Shown here piece after piece: positions 62,281 to 64,000 of a DNA stretch of 64,000 nucleotides (position 1 is its first letter; every line of letters begins with the position of its first letter). Location: positions 1,240,001 to 1,304,000 of the forward strand of contig NZ_CP019791.1 in NCBI RefSeq assembly GCF_002007645.1, written 5' to 3'. The notes beneath the pieces were generated by a model. That model saw nothing but the letters and a program-made list of their open reading frames with translations. It had not been told where the DNA came from and searched no databases. The position numbers were made by a program, and so were the translations under genes. The DNA is from Anaerohalosphaera lusitana (GTDB taxonomy: Bacteria; Planctomycetota; Phycisphaerae; Sedimentisphaerales; Anaerohalosphaeraceae).

Positions 62281-63198
62281 TCATTTATCTTCACGCGCCT
62301 GCTTCATCGCTGCCTTCGCCGCCGTCAAAAGCCGCACCCCCGTCGCCTCTCTGCTTATCCTTCTGAATCTCCGCTGCATTTCATCCCGCCCCACACCGGT
62401 GAGATTACAGTAAATCCGAAAACTCCGCAAGTAATCGCTCACGTATATCGCCGGGCTCGCCATCAACGTAGCCCCCAGTTTCACGAAAGGCCGCCACCTG
62501 CACTCACCCCTCCTCGGCCCATACCGCTTGATTCCGTCCATATCCACCAGCAGCACCCTCGGCCTGGACCTGCCTTTCCCCTCCACCAGGAAATTACCCC
62601 CCTTGGCATCCCTGTGCCACAACCCACCCTTATGCATCTGAGCAAGTATCTGCCCCACCTGCTTGCCAATATTCGCTTTCAACCCCGCATCCTGCGAAAC
62701 CCGCCCACACTCATCATGAAAATAATTATACAGGTTTGTCGACTCTGGGATGTACTCAGCAATGAAGATATTCTCCCTGCTCGATCCCGCAACCCGTCTT
62801 TCGATCCCCGCCAGCGGATAAGCCGTCGGTATCCCATACCTCACCAGTCTCATAGCTGTCCTGAAGTTGCGAACCGCCTTACCCCTCAGCAGCGACCTGC
62901 AAAATCCCCTCAAACCGTTCTCCGGCAGCATCCTCTTGATAACTACCTTCCGTTTGATCCCTCCGATCTCCAGCTCACCGCAAACAACATCAACAAGCGA
63001 GCCTTTTTTGAGAACCTTAGCTCCCCCATCGACCAGCCCGTCGACATCCTCGAGCACCCGTCTCCATTCCTCCATGCTCAAGGACTCTCCATCGCGATAC
63101 CTCGTAGCGACAAACCCTCTCCATCCGCCGCCAACCGCGATCTTCCCAGCGTGGCTCTCAATGCTGCCGATACCTGATTTTCCCGGTTCCATCATCAT
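62281..63198 (-). CDS. Lipopolysaccharide core kinase-like protein (WaaP/KdkA type)
   Basis: 305 aa with a kinase fold of the LPS core group. VVIKRMLPENG holds the ATP-site Lys, FIAEYIPESTNLYNYF the hinge, LWHRDAKGGNFLVEG the catalytic loop and VLLVDMDGIKRYG the metal Asp. The start may be any of three adjacent Met. Such enzymes phosphorylate heptose or Kdo of the core and stabilise the outer membrane. Directly coupled to the GT9 gene. It is divergent from the NUDIX gene across a 162-base gap. Confidence 0.8.
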   Translation of the reverse strand: MMMEPGKSGIGSIESHAGKIAVGGGWRGFVATRYRDGESLSMEEWRRVLEDVDGLVDGGAKVLKKGSLVDVVCGELEIGGIKRKVVIKRMLPENGLRGFCRSLLRGKAVRNFRTAMRLVRYGIPTAYPLAGIERRVAGSSRENIFIAEYIPESTNLYNYFHDECGRVSQDAGLKANIGKQVGQILAQMHKGGLWHRDAKGGNFLVEGKGRSRPRVLLVDMDGIKRYGPRRGECRWRPFVKLGATLMASPAIYVSDYLRSFRIYCNLTGVGRDEMQRRFRRISREATGVRLLTAAKAAMKQAREDK

Positions 63199-63360
63199 AA
63201 TAGCCGCAAATTCTATGCTATCTGTTCCCCTATAGCAATTAGTTTCGGTTCTTTAACCCTCATGACGCTAATAAAACTGGACAAACCCGCCCGCCTCACC
63301 TTAACATATAGGTGCCCTATAGGCTGAACACTCGAGAATACAACCGCCCCGGAGAAGAAT

Positions 63361-63816
63361 ATGGCCCAAAAAGGAAAATATACCTATTCCTGGCCCCGAC
63401 CGGCCGTCACCTGCGATGCACTCGTTTTCCGCACCGACACACCCACTCCCCAGCTCCTGCTCATCCAGCGGGGCACCGAGCCCTTTAAGGGTAATTGGGC
63501 CTTCCCGGGCGGCTATGTCGACATAGACGAAGAACTCCACCACGCCGCCGCCCGCGAGCTCGCCGAAGAAACCGGCCTGCAGAATATGGACCTGAAACAA
63601 TATAAAACAGTCGGCACCATCGGCCGTGACCCCCGAGGCAGACAGATTACCGTTGTTTACTGGGGCATTGCGGACCCCTCAAATACGGATGTCAAAGGCG
63701 CAGACGATGCCGACCTCGCCCAATGGTTCCCAGTTGACGACTTGCCGCCGATGGCCTTCGATCATGCCGAAATAGCCGCATCGGCCCTCAAGGAACTTAG
63801 TATTTTAAAGACGTAA
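63361..63816 (+). CDS. NUDIX hydrolase
   Basis: 151 aa. The NUDIX box fits G-x5-E-x7-REx2EExG, with conserved Glu in REL AEETG, after WAFPGGYVD. The N-terminus YSWPRPAVTCDALVFRT and ADDADLAQWFPVDDLPPMAFDHAEIA match the ADP-ribose/NADH pyrophosphatase-like branch. It cleaves a nucleoside diphosphate linked to another moiety, possibly ADP-ribose. It is alone on the plus strand with GGAGAAG before ATG and is followed by a MITE copy. Confidence 0.85.
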   Translation: MAQKGKYTYSWPRPAVTCDALVFRTDTPTPQLLLIQRGTEPFKGNWAFPGGYVDIDEELHHAAARELAEETGLQNMDLKQYKTVGTIGRDPRGRQITVVYWGIADPSNTDVKGADDADLAQWFPVDDLPPMAFDHAEIAASALKELSILKT

Positions 63817-63867
63817 TTTTCACGATCATAATGTGGCCCTGTTAGGTGGAATGACCGATATACAACG

Positions 63868-64000
63868 GAAGGGGAGCTCTAATAATTGCTTTTGATCGGC
63901 AAGTAGAAGATTTTTGCATCCCGGCAAGGAAGACAAATCAGCTTTAGTTGTTGCTGAAGCGGTTTTTGTCTGACGCCGCTCGGAATCAAAAAGATTCGCT
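63868..64000. mobile_element. MITE-like element, copy B (runs off the window)
   Basis: At least 131 bases matching copy A (11 mismatches). The left end AGCTCTAATAATTGC is conserved and the right end lies beyond the window. No coding frame. It includes the inner GAATC-AAAAA-GATTC hairpin of copy A. Confidence 0.7.

Noticed and set aside
61225-63177. 650-codon plus-strand frame opposite GT9 and the Kdo-kinase-like gene
   Set aside because: It spans two well-supported minus-strand genes and has only Arg/Pro/His-rich sequence.

Overview
This window looks like a chromosome segment from a Planctomycetota bacterium, most likely an anaerobic, marine-type Phycisphaerae/Sedimentisphaerales relative. 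The reasons are a Tat-exported sulfatase, two Tat-exported Gfo/Idh-type proteins (one GH109-like), GH20 and GH2 glycosidases, a PEP-CTERM protein, a superoxide reductase, and heptosyltransferase and Kdo-kinase-like genes implying an outer membrane. The lineage is inferred from gene content; no rRNA is present.

Region 1 (1-14.3 kb) is the late region of a siphovirus-like prophage entering from the left edge. It runs: protease/capsid fusion (5' truncated), capsid cement protein, head-tail and tail-completion proteins, tail collar protein, major tail protein, a tail assembly chaperone with a probable programmed -1 frameshift, holin-like and lysis-like membrane proteins, and tape measure. It ends with a tail protein carrying about thirty SS(D/E) repeats, followed immediately by four overlapping glycosyltransferase-like genes. 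A fifth, GT2-type gene sits inside the head-tail module. A glycosylated serine-rich virion protein is the best candidate here for an undescribed system.

Region 2 (14.3-20.4 kb) is accessory DNA: a GIY-YIG/DUF4357 protein, a DUF4143 AAA ATPase behind an operator-like double dyad, and a DUF2924 / serine recombinase / HTH module. Next comes a unit in which a small GIY-YIG gene lies between a functional tRNA-Asn(GTT) and a broken tRNA-Asn copy, sharing a 39-bp direct repeat.

Region 3 (20.4-33.7 kb) is signalling and stress. A Ser/Thr kinase, a metallophosphatase and a GT21-like glycosyltransferase form one operon. A REC-like protein with a FliM-type C-terminal peptide pairs with a diguanylate cyclase. 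An amino-acid permease is fused to a PTS EIIA-like domain. A minus-strand cluster holds CBS, Q-rich lipoprotein, transglutaminase, superoxide reductase, two phosphoribosyltransferases, a flavin-oxidase-like protein and DUF1540.

Region 4 (33.7-57.5 kb) is polysaccharide degradation (double-domain esterase, sulfatase, GH109-like protein, phosphatase, peptide transporter, AraC regulator, GH20, Gfo/Idh, URO-D-like, GH2) interleaved with DNA polymerase I. An AT-richer island holds a DarT-type ADP-ribosyltransferase toxin with a membrane-spanning N-terminus and its NADAR antitoxin. Region 5 (57.5-64 kb) holds ileS, DUF2062, a GT9 heptosyltransferase, a Kdo-kinase-like protein and a NUDIX hydrolase.

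Four copies of one short inverted-repeat (MITE-like) family are scattered through regions 3-5 (25.2, 27.4, 54.2 and 63.9 kb). Two of them supply the stop codon of the adjacent gene.
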